From contig JADJWP010000002.1 in NCBI GenBank assembly GCA_016716305.1, positions 2,664,501-2,728,500 on the forward strand: a DNA stretch of 64,000 bases, read 5' to 3'. The position numbers were made by a program, and so were the translations under genes. Origin of the DNA: Chloracidobacterium sp. GTDB taxonomy: Bacteria; Acidobacteriota; Blastocatellia; Pyrinomonadales; Pyrinomonadaceae. Shown one piece after another: positions 14,783 through 24,594 of this stretch. The notes beneath the pieces were generated by a model. That model was given only the letters and a program-made list of their open reading frames with translations. It was not told where the DNA came from and did not search any database. The first letter of the stretch is position 1; every line of letters begins with the position of its first letter.

Positions 14783-16906
14783 TTGGCAAAGGCGGATCCA
14801 CAACCGAATCAAAGGTCGCTTGTTCCCGTTCTGACGGCGGCGTGGGCGACGGTTCTGCTTATCGCTTTTTTTGCGAACCGCGGCGATGATGTCGGGCGGC
14901 TAGGCCAGCTCATTGGCGATCTCGGCGGCGGCGCTTTGCTTGGCGAGGGCGCTCTCGCCGCTTTTTACGCTGCCGTTGGGGCGGCACTTATCTTTGGCTC
15001 GTGGTTAGGTGTCGGACATTTTGCGTTTTCTGCGATCCGGCCGGTCAGAAGCGACGATCATTCGCATATTCTCGAGTTGGCAACCAAGGCCGCGTTGGGG
15101 GCGGCTGTTTGGTCAGTAGTCTGGCTCGTCCTGGGGACGGTTGGGCTGTATTCGGCAACGGCTGCGGTCATCGCGATCGTTCTTGGCCAGTTGCTCTTCG
15201 CTTTCAGTCTTAAGCGCGTCAGAGAAGTAAAAGAAGAAAGCCGTGTCCCCGAACGGGCGACTCTTGCCGATAAAGCATTGCTTTTACTGATCGCGTTCCC
15301 GCTTGGGCTTTCGTTGATCACGAGTCTTGCCCCGCCGACCGCAAAAGACACGCTTCTTTATCACTTTTCCGTACCGAAGCAATTCATCGTCCAGGGAAGC
15401 AATGCATTTGTCGATGGCAATATTGCCAGTTATCTCGCGCTCGGGACCGAAATGCACAGCCTTTGGGCGATGCTCTTAGGCAGCCTCGTCAATGGACGCG
15501 TTGGTGAGGCCGCCGCGGGTGGCGTGATCTGGCTCTTTTTTCCACTTCTGCTGGCAGCGGTGTTCGGTATTACCCGCGAGATCGGTATTTCGCGGCGTTG
15601 GTCGCTGATCGCTGTGCTGATGGTTGCGTCGGTTCCGACGGCTTATCACGTGGCATCAAGCGCTTACATCGACCTCGCACTTGCATTGTACGTTCTGCTC
15701 GCGGCCTATGTCCTGACTCGTTGGTGGAAGACGTCGGAAACGAGCTGGCTGGTGTTAATGGCGATATTCCTCGGTGCGGCATTGTCGTCAAAGCTGACCA
15801 CGCTCTTCGTCATTGCGGCATTTGCCCTGTTGATCTTGTTTCGTGTCAGAAAAGCACAAGCGGCCGAACCGGACCGCGTCGGGAAGATCGCGGCGTTTGC
15901 ATTCGGGGCTTTGCTGATGGCCGGCGTCATCGCATCGCCGTGGTATGTGCGGACGTGGGCAGAAACGGGCAGCCCGATATTTCCGTTTTATTTGAGCATC
16001 GTGCCGGCCGAGGCTCCGGGTTGGGACGTCGAGCGTTCTAACCTGTTCCAAATGATGAATTCGCAATACGGCGGATATGAAAAATCGCCGCTCGACTATC
16101 TGCTTGCGCCGTGGAATATTTCGGTCACGGCTCAGCCTGAGATCGCGACGCATTTCGACGGCGTTTTGGGCATCGCATTTCTGATCGGGCTGCCGCTGCT
16201 TATCCATACTCTCTGGAAATTCGAACTCCCCGTCGAGGCCAGGATCTTTGCGGCCATCGCTGCGGTGATGTTCTTGTTCTGGTTGTTTTCGAGCCAGCAG
16301 CTCCGATATCTGTTGCCGATCGTCCCGCTGCTGGCAATAAGCATCGCGGCATCTGTTCAAGCGATCGCTGGACAACTTGCAGGCAGCTCTAAGTGGTTTG
16401 AAGCAGGGTTGGCCGGGGCTTCGGCGGCAATGCTGCTGGTGACCTTCGCCTGGTTCGCGCAAAAGGCTCCGCTTCGGGTCGTGCTGGGCGGGGAAACCCC
16501 GGATTCGTATTTAGCGCGCAATATCGACTACTACCCGTACTATCAGTGGCTTAACACTGAATCGGCGCCGGACTCAAAAGCATGGCTGATAAACATGCGG
16601 CGCGACACCTATCATCTCGATCGGCCGTATTTTTCGGACTACCTGTTCGAGGATTGGACACTCCGCCGGATGGTATGGGAATCAAGAAACGGCGAGGAAC
16701 TTAAAGCAAGGGCAGCGGCATTGGGTGTACAGTATATATTGACGCGCCATGATTTTCTCTTCGATCACGAACGCTCACCGCTTGTTGACGATGCGAGACC
16801 GAAAGCGGAGAACGAAGCGAAGCTAAGGATGGCGCATGATCTCGTCATGGACAAAGCACGGACGGTGAAGGCAGATCAGAAATTTAGTTTGGTTAAGGTA
16901 TTTTAG
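14783..16906 (+). CDS. GT-C-type multi-pass membrane glycosyltransferase-like protein
   Basis: 707 aa with a dozen or so hydrophobic segments and a soluble C-terminal part. The loop APPTAKDTLLYHFSVPKQFI with an acidic residue early in the protein is as in GT39/PMT-like polyprenyl-phosphate-sugar-dependent transferases. TWAETGSPIFPFY is also typical. The start codon is TTG with AAAGGGA upstream; no better ATG exists nearby. It sits between DUF3703 and sufD, 2 bp before the latter, so it is transcribed with the suf genes. Substrate unknown. Confidence 0.7.
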   Translation: MAKADPQPNQRSLVPVLTAAWATVLLIAFFANRGDDVGRLGQLIGDLGGGALLGEGALAAFYAAVGAALIFGSWLGVGHFAFSAIRPVRSDDHSHILELATKAALGAAVWSVVWLVLGTVGLYSATAAVIAIVLGQLLFAFSLKRVREVKEESRVPERATLADKALLLLIAFPLGLSLITSLAPPTAKDTLLYHFSVPKQFIVQGSNAFVDGNIASYLALGTEMHSLWAMLLGSLVNGRVGEAAAGGVIWLFFPLLLAAVFGITREIGISRRWSLIAVLMVASVPTAYHVASSAYIDLALALYVLLAAYVLTRWWKTSETSWLVLMAIFLGAALSSKLTTLFVIAAFALLILFRVRKAQAAEPDRVGKIAAFAFGALLMAGVIASPWYVRTWAETGSPIFPFYLSIVPAEAPGWDVERSNLFQMMNSQYGGYEKSPLDYLLAPWNISVTAQPEIATHFDGVLGIAFLIGLPLLIHTLWKFELPVEARIFAAIAAVMFLFWLFSSQQLRYLLPIVPLLAISIAASVQAIAGQLAGSSKWFEAGLAGASAAMLLVTFAWFAQKAPLRVVLGGETPDSYLARNIDYYPYYQWLNTESAPDSKAWLINMRRDTYHLDRPYFSDYLFEDWTLRRMVWESRNGEELKARAAALGVQYILTRHDFLFDHERSPLVDDARPKAENEAKLRMAHDLVMDKARTVKADQKFSLVKVF

Positions 16907-16908
16907 TA

Positions 16909-18057
16909 ATGGTTTTATCAACAGCCGTAATGAAAACACATTTTACGGAAGATCTTAAGAAGCGGATCGCCAATGAATCGGATCTTGAACTTCGATCGAT
17001 CCGTGAGGAAGCATTTGCGGAATTCGCGTCAAAGGGATTTCCGTCGCTCTCGCATGAGGACTGGAAATATACGAACGTCGCTCCGATCGCCACGGCCGAC
17101 TGGACGATAGACAGCGGACGCTCGAACTCGCCGGCGGCGTTGGCGATAGACGATCTGAAACGATTCGACTTTCGCCGAAATGGCTTCACCGCTCTTCACC
17201 TGGCATTTGCCGATATTGCCGTCCTCGAGATCGAAAAGGATACGGCCGTGATCGACCCGATCGAGTTTAATTTTGCGGCCGAGGACGGAAACGCGATCTT
17301 TCCGCACGTGATCATAATTGCCCGTGCCGGCAGTAAGGCAACTATCGTTGAATCTTATGAGGGAACGGGCCGGTGCTTTACAAATACGGCGGTTCAGGTC
17401 TTGGTCGAAGAGAACGCGAACCTGACCCACTATCGTATTCAAAAGGAATCGGCAGAAGCGTTTCATTACGGTGTTACAGAGGTCCTCGTAGAAAGGGGAA
17501 CCTACAATGCGACCAACATCAACTTTGGCGGCGCGATATCAAGGCATGATATCGAACTGAAGTTTGTTGCCGAGGGCGGTGAGGCGTGGGTAGACGGCCT
17601 GTATATGCTGAACGGTTCGCAGCATTCGGATACTCACTCGATCATCGATCATACGGTACCGAACTGCACATCGCATCAGAACTACAAGGGCGTGATGAAC
17701 GACGGTTCGCGGGCAGTATTCAACGGTAAGGTGTTTGTCCGCGAAAATGCGCACGGAACCGACGCGCAGCAGTCGAACAAAAATCTGCTATTGTCGAATG
17801 ACGCACGTGTGGACACAAAACCGCAGCTTGAGATCTTTAACGACGATGTAAAGTGTTCGCATGGTGCGACCGTCGGTCAACTCGAGGAAGAAGAACTTTT
17901 CTACCTGCTCACGCGCGGATTGCCGGAAACGCTTGCAAGAAATCTGCTTACGTACGGATTTGCGGAAGAGATCATAAATAAGATCGGGATAGATAGTATA
18001 AAAAGCGATCTGGACGCCGCCGTCCTGCATCGGCTCAACACAAAGTTGGAAGGATAA
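16909..18057 (+). CDS. sufD: Fe-S cluster assembly protein SufD
   Basis: 382 aa, SufB paralogue in the SufBC2D complex. Recognised by LSHEDWKYTNVAPI near the N-terminus, the beta-helix middle, and the C-terminal HGTDAQQSNKNLLLSNDA, KCSHGATVGQLEEEELFYL and FAEEI. The ATG at 16909 follows an AAGG; an internal ATG at 16930 is possible but has no ribosome site. Confidence 0.95.
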   Translation: MVLSTAVMKTHFTEDLKKRIANESDLELRSIREEAFAEFASKGFPSLSHEDWKYTNVAPIATADWTIDSGRSNSPAALAIDDLKRFDFRRNGFTALHLAFADIAVLEIEKDTAVIDPIEFNFAAEDGNAIFPHVIIIARAGSKATIVESYEGTGRCFTNTAVQVLVEENANLTHYRIQKESAEAFHYGVTEVLVERGTYNATNINFGGAISRHDIELKFVAEGGEAWVDGLYMLNGSQHSDTHSIIDHTVPNCTSHQNYKGVMNDGSRAVFNGKVFVRENAHGTDAQQSNKNLLLSNDARVDTKPQLEIFNDDVKCSHGATVGQLEEEELFYLLTRGLPETLARNLLTYGFAEEIINKIGIDSIKSDLDAAVLHRLNTKLEG

Positions 18058-18061
18058 GATA

Positions 18062-18262
18062 ATGAGAATCAGAACATCATTGATAATTGAAGAAAGTTTG
18101 TTGGCAAAGATCGACGAGATAGCCGGTGAAAAACAACGCCGTGCTGCGACGATCGAGACGGCTTTGCGCGAATACATCGAACGCGAGACCAAAAAAGCGC
18201 GAACCAGGCCCGTGCCTCCGGTGACCGCAAAGTCGAAGGCGATCGCGGCAGCCAAGCGCTGA
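18062..18262 (+). CDS. Small ribbon-helix-helix protein
   Basis: 66 aa. RIRTSLIIEESLLAKIDEIAGE followed by RRAATIETALREYIERET fits a CopG/Arc-type ribbon-helix-helix DNA-binding domain. The basic Pro/Lys-rich tail could also contact DNA. It lies between sufD and sufS without a toxin gene beside it, so it may be an orphan antitoxin-type or a local regulator. Not a standard suf gene. Confidence 0.7.
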   Translation: MRIRTSLIIEESLLAKIDEIAGEKQRRAATIETALREYIERETKKARTRPVPPVTAKSKAIAAAKR

Positions 18263-18279
18263 TCGAGGGGGCTGTTAAC

Positions 18280-19521
18280 ATGACCGCAGTAGGAACAATG
18301 AGCAATTGGAACGTTGAAAAGGTCAGAAAGGATTTTCCGGTGTTGGCGCGAGAGGTAAACGGCAAGCCTCTGGTCTATCTTGATAACGCTGCGTCGTCGC
18401 AAGTTCCGCAGATGGTCATCGACCGCGGATCAAAGTATCTTGCCGAGGAACATTCAAACGTTCATCGCGGCGTTCACTACCTGTCACAGCATGCGACAAA
18501 TGCGTTCGAAGCGGCCCGCGAAAAGGTCAAACGATTTATAAACGCCAAAGAAGCGGCGGAATGTATATTCGTCCGGGGTTGTACCGAGGGCGTCAATCTC
18601 GTGGCGTCGAGCTATGGCCGGCAGTTCATCAACGAAGGAGACGAGATATTGGTATCACAGATGGAACACCACTCAAACATAGTTCCGTGGCAGATCGTTG
18701 CCGAGGAACGCGGTGCGAAGATCCGTGTCATACCAATTAACGAACGCGGCGAGCTGATCATCGAAGAATACGAGAATCTGCTCAATGAACGCACAAAGAT
18801 CGTTGCAGTTTCGCACGTTTCAAATTCACTTGGAACGGTAAACCCGGTGAGGGCGATGATCGCGACCGCGCACAAGTTCGGCGTGCCTGTTTGCGTCGAT
18901 GCGGCCCAAAGTGTGCCCCATTTTCCGGTTGACGTGCAGGATCTCGACGCAGATTTCTTTGTCTTTTCCGGACACAAGATGTTCGCCCCGACCGGCAGCG
19001 GCGTGGCTTATGGCAAACGTGAATGGCTCGACAAAATGCCGCCGTATCAAACGGGCGGCGGTATGATCCGCACGGTAACGCTCGAGCGTTCGACATTTGC
19101 TCCGATACCCGAGAAGTTTGAGGCCGGAACACCTGCTATAGCAAACGCTATCGGGCTCGGAGCGGCTATCGATTACATAAATGCGCTCGATTTTGAAGCC
19201 GCTGCTGCATACGAACACGAGTTGCTTGAGTATGCGACCGAGCGGCTCGCGGATATTCCGGAAGTGACGATAATCGGAACGGCGGCCGAAAAGGCGAGCG
19301 TTCTTTCGTTTACGATAGAGGGAATTCACCCGCATGATATCGGTACCATTCTAGACCAGCAGGGCATTGCCATCCGTGCCGGACACCATTGTGCACAGCC
19401 GGTCATGCAGTTCTTTGATGTGCCTGCGACGGCGCGTGCGTCTTTCGCCTTTTACAACACGCGCGAAGAGGTCGATAAGTTGGCGGATTCGATCCAGAAG
19501 GTGATCGAGGTATTTGCATAG
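18280..19521 (+). CDS. sufS: Cysteine desulfurase SufS
   Basis: PLP-dependent group II cysteine desulfurase supplying persulfide sulfur to SufU. 413 aa. PLP lysine K233 in SGHKMFAPTG, SQMEHHSNIVPW, and the catalytic cysteine C371 in RAGHHCAQP. The ATG at 18280 has GAGGGG about nine bases upstream; the ATG at 18298 is an alternative. Confidence 0.96.
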   Translation: MTAVGTMSNWNVEKVRKDFPVLAREVNGKPLVYLDNAASSQVPQMVIDRGSKYLAEEHSNVHRGVHYLSQHATNAFEAAREKVKRFINAKEAAECIFVRGCTEGVNLVASSYGRQFINEGDEILVSQMEHHSNIVPWQIVAEERGAKIRVIPINERGELIIEEYENLLNERTKIVAVSHVSNSLGTVNPVRAMIATAHKFGVPVCVDAAQSVPHFPVDVQDLDADFFVFSGHKMFAPTGSGVAYGKREWLDKMPPYQTGGGMIRTVTLERSTFAPIPEKFEAGTPAIANAIGLGAAIDYINALDFEAAAAYEHELLEYATERLADIPEVTIIGTAAEKASVLSFTIEGIHPHDIGTILDQQGIAIRAGHHCAQPVMQFFDVPATARASFAFYNTREEVDKLADSIQKVIEVFA

Positions 19522-19570
19522 GATTTGGCTGAAGAGGACCCGCCAGCCTTCACTTGTTTTTGCCATTTGT

Positions 19571-19933
19571 ATGGAGAAGGTAAATTTAGCCGAGAAATTT
19601 TCGCTTTTTGCAGAGCACTGGCGGCCAAAGATCGTTGGCGAACTGAACGGGCAGGAGGTGAAGCTCGCGAAGTTCAAGGGCGAATTTCCGTGGCATCATC
19701 ACGAAACGGAAGACGAGCTTTTTATGGCGGTAAAGGGCAGTTTCCGCCTCGAGTTCCGAGATAGGACCATCGAGCTTTCTCCGGGCGAATTCGTCATCGT
19801 CCCACGCGGCGTCGAGCATCGGCCGGTCGCGGACGAAGAAGTTGAAGTGATGCTCTTTGAGCCGCAAAATGTGAAGAACACCGGCAATGCTGACGACGCA
19901 CGCTTTACATCGCCGACCGGTGAGAGAATTTGA
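19571..19933 (+). CDS. Cupin-domain protein
   Basis: 120 aa, one cupin barrel. Metal-binding motif 1 is PWHHHETEDELFMAVKGSF and motif 2 PGEFVIVPRGVEHRP. This type is common as a small metal-binding protein of unknown substrate. The ATG at 19571 gives the normal domain start; a longer in-frame ORF overlaps the sufS end but adds no domain sequence. Confidence 0.85.
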   Translation: MEKVNLAEKFSLFAEHWRPKIVGELNGQEVKLAKFKGEFPWHHHETEDELFMAVKGSFRLEFRDRTIELSPGEFVIVPRGVEHRPVADEEVEVMLFEPQNVKNTGNADDARFTSPTGERI

Positions 19934-20013
19934 TAAGTCAAGCGACGAAAAAAAACCGTCGAATTGTGAGTGGCGTCACGACATTTGCATACGAAAAACC
20001 AAACAATATCGGC

Positions 20014-21714
20014 ATGCACTCTGATCTAGACATCGCACAGAACGCGAAACTTCGTCCGGTTACCGAAATAGCCGCGCAGCTTGGCCTCAGCCCTGATGAT
20101 ATCGATCTTTACGGCAGTCCATACATTGGCAAGGTTCGTCTTGACGTACTTGAGAAGTTCAAGGATCGGCCGAACGGCAAATACATCGATATTTCAGCCA
20201 TAACACCAACGCCTCTCGGTGAGGGAAAATCTACGACTCTCATCGGGCTCGGCGAGGCGATGCAGCACCTTGGCAAAAAGTCGGTGATCACCTTGAGGCA
20301 GCCATCACAAGGGCCGACCTTTGGGATAAAGGGCGGTGCGGCCGGCGGCGGCTATGCACAGGTCGTGCCGATGGAGACGTTCAACCTGAACCTGACCGGC
20401 GACATTCATGCTGTAACTGCGGCGACAAACCTGCTCGCGGCAATGATCGATAATAAACTGCTCCGGGGAAATCCGCTTAACATCAATCCGCACAGCATCA
20501 CGTGGAAACGGGTTGTCGATACCAACGACCGTGCGCTTCGCAAGATCATCGTCGGGCTCGGCGGCCGTATGGAAGGCGGCATTCCGCGTGAGACCGGTTT
20601 TGACATCACGGTCGCGTCGGAGGTAATGGCCATCCTTGCCTTGACCACCTCGCTTCAGGATATGCGGAAGCGCTTCGGCAGGATCGTCGTTGGACTGACG
20701 CACGACAAAAAGCCCGTAACTGCCGAGGAGATCGGAGCCGCCGGTGCGATGACCGTGCTGATGCGCGATGCAATCCGCCCGACGATAATGCAGACGCTAG
20801 AAAACACTCCCGCGCTTGTACATGCAGGGCCTTTCGCCAACGTTGCCCACGGCAACAGCAGTATCTTGGCCGACATGATCGGAATCAAGACGGCCGATTA
20901 CCTGATGACCGAGTCCGGTTTCGGTGCCGACATCGGTGCCGAGAAATTCTTTAACATCAAGTGCCGCTACTCGGGCCTCAAGCCCGATGCGGCCGTCATC
21001 GTCGCGACCATCCGAGCGCTAAAATCGCACAGCGGAAAGTATAAGATCGTCGCCGGAAAGCCGCTGCCGCCCGAGATGCTTGAGAACAACGTCGCCGACG
21101 TCGAGGCAGGTGCCGCAAACCTCCGAAAGCAGATAGAGAACATTAAGCTCCACGGCGTTACGCCGGTCGTCGCGATAAATGCGTTTGCGACCGATCATCC
21201 CGAAGAGATCGAGGCGGTAAAGCGGATCGCGATCGAAAGCGGCGCGCTCGGAGCGGCCGTTTCGACACATTGGGCCGATGGCGGAAAAGGTGCGATCGAA
21301 CTCGCCGAAATGGTCATCGCCGCTGCCGACGAACCGAGCGAATTCAAATTTCTTTACGACCTCGATCAGCCGATCAAGGCGAAGATCGAAACGATCGCGA
21401 AAAAGATCTACGGTGCTGACGACGTCAGCTATGCGCCGTTTGCCGATGACCAGATAAAGAATTACGAGGCAAACGGTTTTGGCAAACTGCCGATCTGTAT
21501 GGCGAAAACACACCTCAGCCTCAGCCACGACCCGACGCTGAAAGGGGCTCCGACCGGATTTACGCTTCCGGTCCGAGAGGTGCGGGCGAGTGTCGGAGCC
21601 GGTTTCATTTATCCGATCTGCGGCGACATGCGTACAATGCCGGCTTTGCCCGAACATCCTGCGGCCGAGCGTGTAGATATCGATGAGAACGGTAATGTTG
21701 TAGGATTGTTCTAG
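20014..21714 (+). CDS. fhs: Formate-tetrahydrofolate ligase
   Basis: ATP-dependent synthesis of 10-formyl-THF from formate and THF, in one-carbon metabolism. 566 aa with P-loop TPLGEGKSTT (about 67-75), TLRQPSQGPTFGIKGGAAGGGYAQ split across the active site, FANVAHGNSS and ADIGAEKFFNIKCR. The ATG at 20014 gives the normal N-terminus. The stop abuts the sufU ATG exactly, so the two are co-translated. Its place inside a suf operon is unusual. Confidence 0.95.
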   Translation: MHSDLDIAQNAKLRPVTEIAAQLGLSPDDIDLYGSPYIGKVRLDVLEKFKDRPNGKYIDISAITPTPLGEGKSTTLIGLGEAMQHLGKKSVITLRQPSQGPTFGIKGGAAGGGYAQVVPMETFNLNLTGDIHAVTAATNLLAAMIDNKLLRGNPLNINPHSITWKRVVDTNDRALRKIIVGLGGRMEGGIPRETGFDITVASEVMAILALTTSLQDMRKRFGRIVVGLTHDKKPVTAEEIGAAGAMTVLMRDAIRPTIMQTLENTPALVHAGPFANVAHGNSSILADMIGIKTADYLMTESGFGADIGAEKFFNIKCRYSGLKPDAAVIVATIRALKSHSGKYKIVAGKPLPPEMLENNVADVEAGAANLRKQIENIKLHGVTPVVAINAFATDHPEEIEAVKRIAIESGALGAAVSTHWADGGKGAIELAEMVIAAADEPSEFKFLYDLDQPIKAKIETIAKKIYGADDVSYAPFADDQIKNYEANGFGKLPICMAKTHLSLSHDPTLKGAPTGFTLPVREVRASVGAGFIYPICGDMRTMPALPEHPAAERVDIDENGNVVGLF

Positions 21715-22164
21715 ATGTCAGAATTAACCGAGCTTTATCAGGAAACGATACTGGAGCACAACAAGAACCCGCGGAACTTTCGCGAGATCGAGGATCCAGA
21801 CAAGACCGCACTGGGAAATAATCCGCTATGCGGCGATGCGCTGCAGGTCTATGTAAAAATGGAAGGCGACAAGGTCGGCGATGTCGCGTTCAAAGGGTCA
21901 GGCTGCGCCATCTCCAAGGCTTCGGCGTCAATGATGACACAGGCCGTAAAGGGTAAGACGAGGGACGAAGCGGACAAGCTTTTCAATGAGTTTCACCGAA
22001 TGGTCACCGGCGAACTTGATATCGAGACGGAAGAGAACGATCTTGGCAGACTGAAAGCATTTTCCGGCGTACTGGAGTTTCCCGCACGTGTAAAGTGTGC
22101 CTCACTGAGTTGGCATACGCTAAATGCAGCGCTCCATGGCGAAGACGAGATCACGACGGAATGA
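21715..22164 (+). CDS. sufU: SufU-type Fe-S assembly protein
   Basis: 149 aa, IscU/NifU-N-like fold, SufS-activating zinc protein of the SUF system. Ligands C39 and D41 (NPLCGDAL), C64 (GSGCAISKAS) and C128 (RVKCASLSWHTL) are all present. The insertion between the second and third ligands (KGKTRDEADKLFNEFH region) is typical of SufU rather than IscU. It closes the suf run. Confidence 0.93.
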   Translation: MSELTELYQETILEHNKNPRNFREIEDPDKTALGNNPLCGDALQVYVKMEGDKVGDVAFKGSGCAISKASASMMTQAVKGKTRDEADKLFNEFHRMVTGELDIETEENDLGRLKAFSGVLEFPARVKCASLSWHTLNAALHGEDEITTE

Positions 22165-22231
22165 TCGTTCACAGCGAAAGTAATCCCTCTCGCAAAACGA
22201 CGTCACGTCCGTCATAGCGCAGAAAAAGTCT

Positions 22232-22261
22232 TTGACATCACATCTCCATTCCAACTAAAAT
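22232..22261 (+). promoter_or_regulatory. Sigma70-like promoter
   Basis: TTGACA (22232-22237) and TAAAAT (22256-22261) with an 18-bp spacer lie upstream of the secreted-protein ATG at 22326. Confidence 0.55.
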
Positions 22262-22325
22262 CCCGTCATCACCGGTCTTGATGAGTTTCCGAATTCAAAG
22301 GGTCGATCTTCTCAGGAGGAACACG

Positions 22326-22943
22326 ATGCGTAACGGTAGCCTTTTCATAATTTTGGCGGTTCTTGGCTTTTTTTCCGTTTTTGCCCAAGCTCAGAATTCT
22401 GAAAAGAGTCCGTCGGGCATCGAGGTCATAGAGTACTCCTGGAAGCCCTTCGAAGCCGACCGATCGGCGGTCGCGATGCCGCAATTTCCGCATCAAGACT
22501 ACGGTGTGATAGGCAGCACTCCGCCGCGTCCCGAATACCAGCGGACCGGGATCAACGGCGAATGGCGACGCCAACCCGAGGATCCGAATGCCGCACCGAA
22601 GAGAGTTCAGAAGCTTGATGAGGGCGAGACTTCATTCGATGTCGCGATGAAGCTGAAAAACACCGGCGTCAAGACCGTGAGGTCGTTTGAAGCCGTGTTC
22701 GTTTTCACAGACCCTCGCGGAGACGAGATCGTCCGTTATACCTTCGCGGCAAGCAAGTCGCTCTCGCCGAACGAAGCATCGGAATTCAAGCGGAATGTCA
22801 CCGGTTCCAAACGAAAGGAATATTCGAAACCGCTGACCGTTGACATCGTCTCTGACATTCGACACCGGACGACGAAGATCGCAGTCAAAATAAACAAGGT
22901 GGTATATTCGGACGGTACGTCGTATGAGGCCCCGGAAAAATGA
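22326..22943 (+). CDS. Secreted hypothetical protein
   Basis: 205 aa with a signal peptide (FIILAVLGFFSVFAQAQ) and a mature domain that looks beta-rich (FDVAMKLKNTGVKTVRSFEA, FVFTDPRGDEIVRYTFA). No family recognised. The ATG at 22326 has an AGGAGG upstream. It ends 2 bp from the convergent glpD stop. Confidence 0.7.
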   Translation: MRNGSLFIILAVLGFFSVFAQAQNSEKSPSGIEVIEYSWKPFEADRSAVAMPQFPHQDYGVIGSTPPRPEYQRTGINGEWRRQPEDPNAAPKRVQKLDEGETSFDVAMKLKNTGVKTVRSFEAVFVFTDPRGDEIVRYTFAASKSLSPNEASEFKRNVTGSKRKEYSKPLTVDIVSDIRHRTTKIAVKINKVVYSDGTSYEAPEK

Positions 22944-22945
22944 TC

Positions 22946-24442
22946 CTAGGCATGCCGAGGCAGATAGCCTGCTGCGACTGCCGTGAATTCCTCGACCTCC
23001 TTAGCCTTTTTTTCCTCGGTCCATCCCAGTAATTCGCCGACGATCGCACCGACATCTGGTGCGATCTCCAACGCCGCTCGCGCATCAATGAATAATATGC
23101 GGGTCCTGCGCGCAAGGACGTCTTCGATCGACCTCGCGAATTCATTCACAACTGCATTTCTGACGTCACCGGTCGTGTATGGCAGATCGGCGCACAGACG
23201 TTCGCCATCGGTTATCTCAGACGACCGATGAACGATCGGGAGATCGATGGTCCTGGACGGAACGCTTCGGAGTCCGGCGACCTCTATTGCCCGATCGACC
23301 GCATTTTCGGCCATTTTCCGGTAAGTTGTCCACTTTCCACCGGCGATGGTGACCATACCAGAGCGGTCGACCTCGATACGGTGTTCGCGTGACAGCCGCG
23401 AAGTTGCAGTTTTCTGAGATGAGCCGATAAGTGGACGGATTCCAGCGAATACACTCAGGATGTCATCTCTCGTCGGCCTTTCGCTCAAATAGGCACCGGC
23501 CGCCTCCAACACAAAGCCTATCTCGGCGTCCTGAGCAACGGGCTCAGCGACCGGACGATCGATAGGCGTCTCGGTCGTCCCGACAAGCAGCCGTTCATGC
23601 CACGGTATGCAAAACAGCACTCGTCCGTCCGGCGTCACAGGTATCATCATTGCGTCGTCGGTGGGCAGGAACCTCCGGTCGAGGACGAGATGGATGCCCT
23701 GACTGAATTTCAACAACGGTCCCGCGTCTTGATCGGACAATTGCCGGACCTGATCGCTGAATGCGCCCGTAGCGTTGATCACCGCTCTGGCCATAACTTC
23801 GATATGATCTTCGGATTCGAGATCGACGAATTCGATCCGGCTTTCAGGTGACGTCAAACGCTTTTCGATCCTGACGAGCTTTGCATAGGTCAGGATCGAA
23901 GCTCCAGATGCGGCCGCGGTTTGGGCCAGTTCAATGAGCAAGCGTGAGTCATCAAAGATCCCGTCAAAGTACAAAACGCCGGCCCCTAAGTGCTTCTGGT
24001 TAACGTTCGGAAGCCGTTCGATCGTTTCGTTTCGCTTGAGAATTCTCGACCTGCCGAGGCTTCTGCGGCCCGCGAGCAGATCGTATAACTTTAGTCCGGC
24101 GCTGTATTTGATCGTCTGCCAAACGCTGTAACAAGGTACGATGAACGGTTGGATCGCTACTGAGCCCGGAGCGTTGGCAAAAACCACCCCGCGTTCGAAA
24201 AGCGCTTCGCGAACAAGAGTGATATTGCCTTGAGCGAGATATCGCACCCCGCCATGTAAGAGCTTTGTGCTTCGGCTCGACGTTCCCTTGCCCAGATCGT
24301 GCTGTTCGATGAGCAAGACCTCGAGACCGCGGCTCGCTGCATCTAGCGCACACCCGACACCCGTAGCTCCGCCGCCAATTACGACGATGTCCCACGGTTC
24401 GTTTCGTTTCCGAACCAGTTCAAGTGTGCGGTCTCGCTGCAT
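22946..24442 (-). CDS. glpD: Glycerol-3-phosphate dehydrogenase (FAD)
   Basis: Membrane-associated FAD enzyme oxidising sn-glycerol-3-phosphate to dihydroxyacetone phosphate and passing electrons to quinones. 498 aa. FAD motif DIVVIGGGATGVG at residues 18-30, then SSRSTKLLHGGVRYL; the C-terminal DAO_C domain is complete. No glpK or glpF neighbours. The 152-bp divergent region to the next gene must hold promoters for both. Confidence 0.94.
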   Translation of the reverse strand: MQRDRTLELVRKRNEPWDIVVIGGGATGVGCALDAASRGLEVLLIEQHDLGKGTSSRSTKLLHGGVRYLAQGNITLVREALFERGVVFANAPGSVAIQPFIVPCYSVWQTIKYSAGLKLYDLLAGRRSLGRSRILKRNETIERLPNVNQKHLGAGVLYFDGIFDDSRLLIELAQTAAASGASILTYAKLVRIEKRLTSPESRIEFVDLESEDHIEVMARAVINATGAFSDQVRQLSDQDAGPLLKFSQGIHLVLDRRFLPTDDAMMIPVTPDGRVLFCIPWHERLLVGTTETPIDRPVAEPVAQDAEIGFVLEAAGAYLSERPTRDDILSVFAGIRPLIGSSQKTATSRLSREHRIEVDRSGMVTIAGGKWTTYRKMAENAVDRAIEVAGLRSVPSRTIDLPIVHRSSEITDGERLCADLPYTTGDVRNAVVNEFARSIEDVLARRTRILFIDARAALEIAPDVGAIVGELLGWTEEKKAKEVEEFTAVAAGYLPRHA

Positions 24443-24594
24443 TGTTCATTAGATTCTTACTCAACCCGTGACCGTTCGCAACGACGCGGACCGAACGCCA
24501 TGAACCAAGATTCGCACAAGCAGACCGGCCGTTCTCCGGTCGGCGCTATCGGACTTGTATTTGATCCGTCATCCTAAGACAATTATCCAAGCTT

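Noticed and set aside
18062..18262. Toxin-antitoxin pair at the RHH gene
   Set aside because: Flanking genes are sufD and sufS; no toxin ORF is present.
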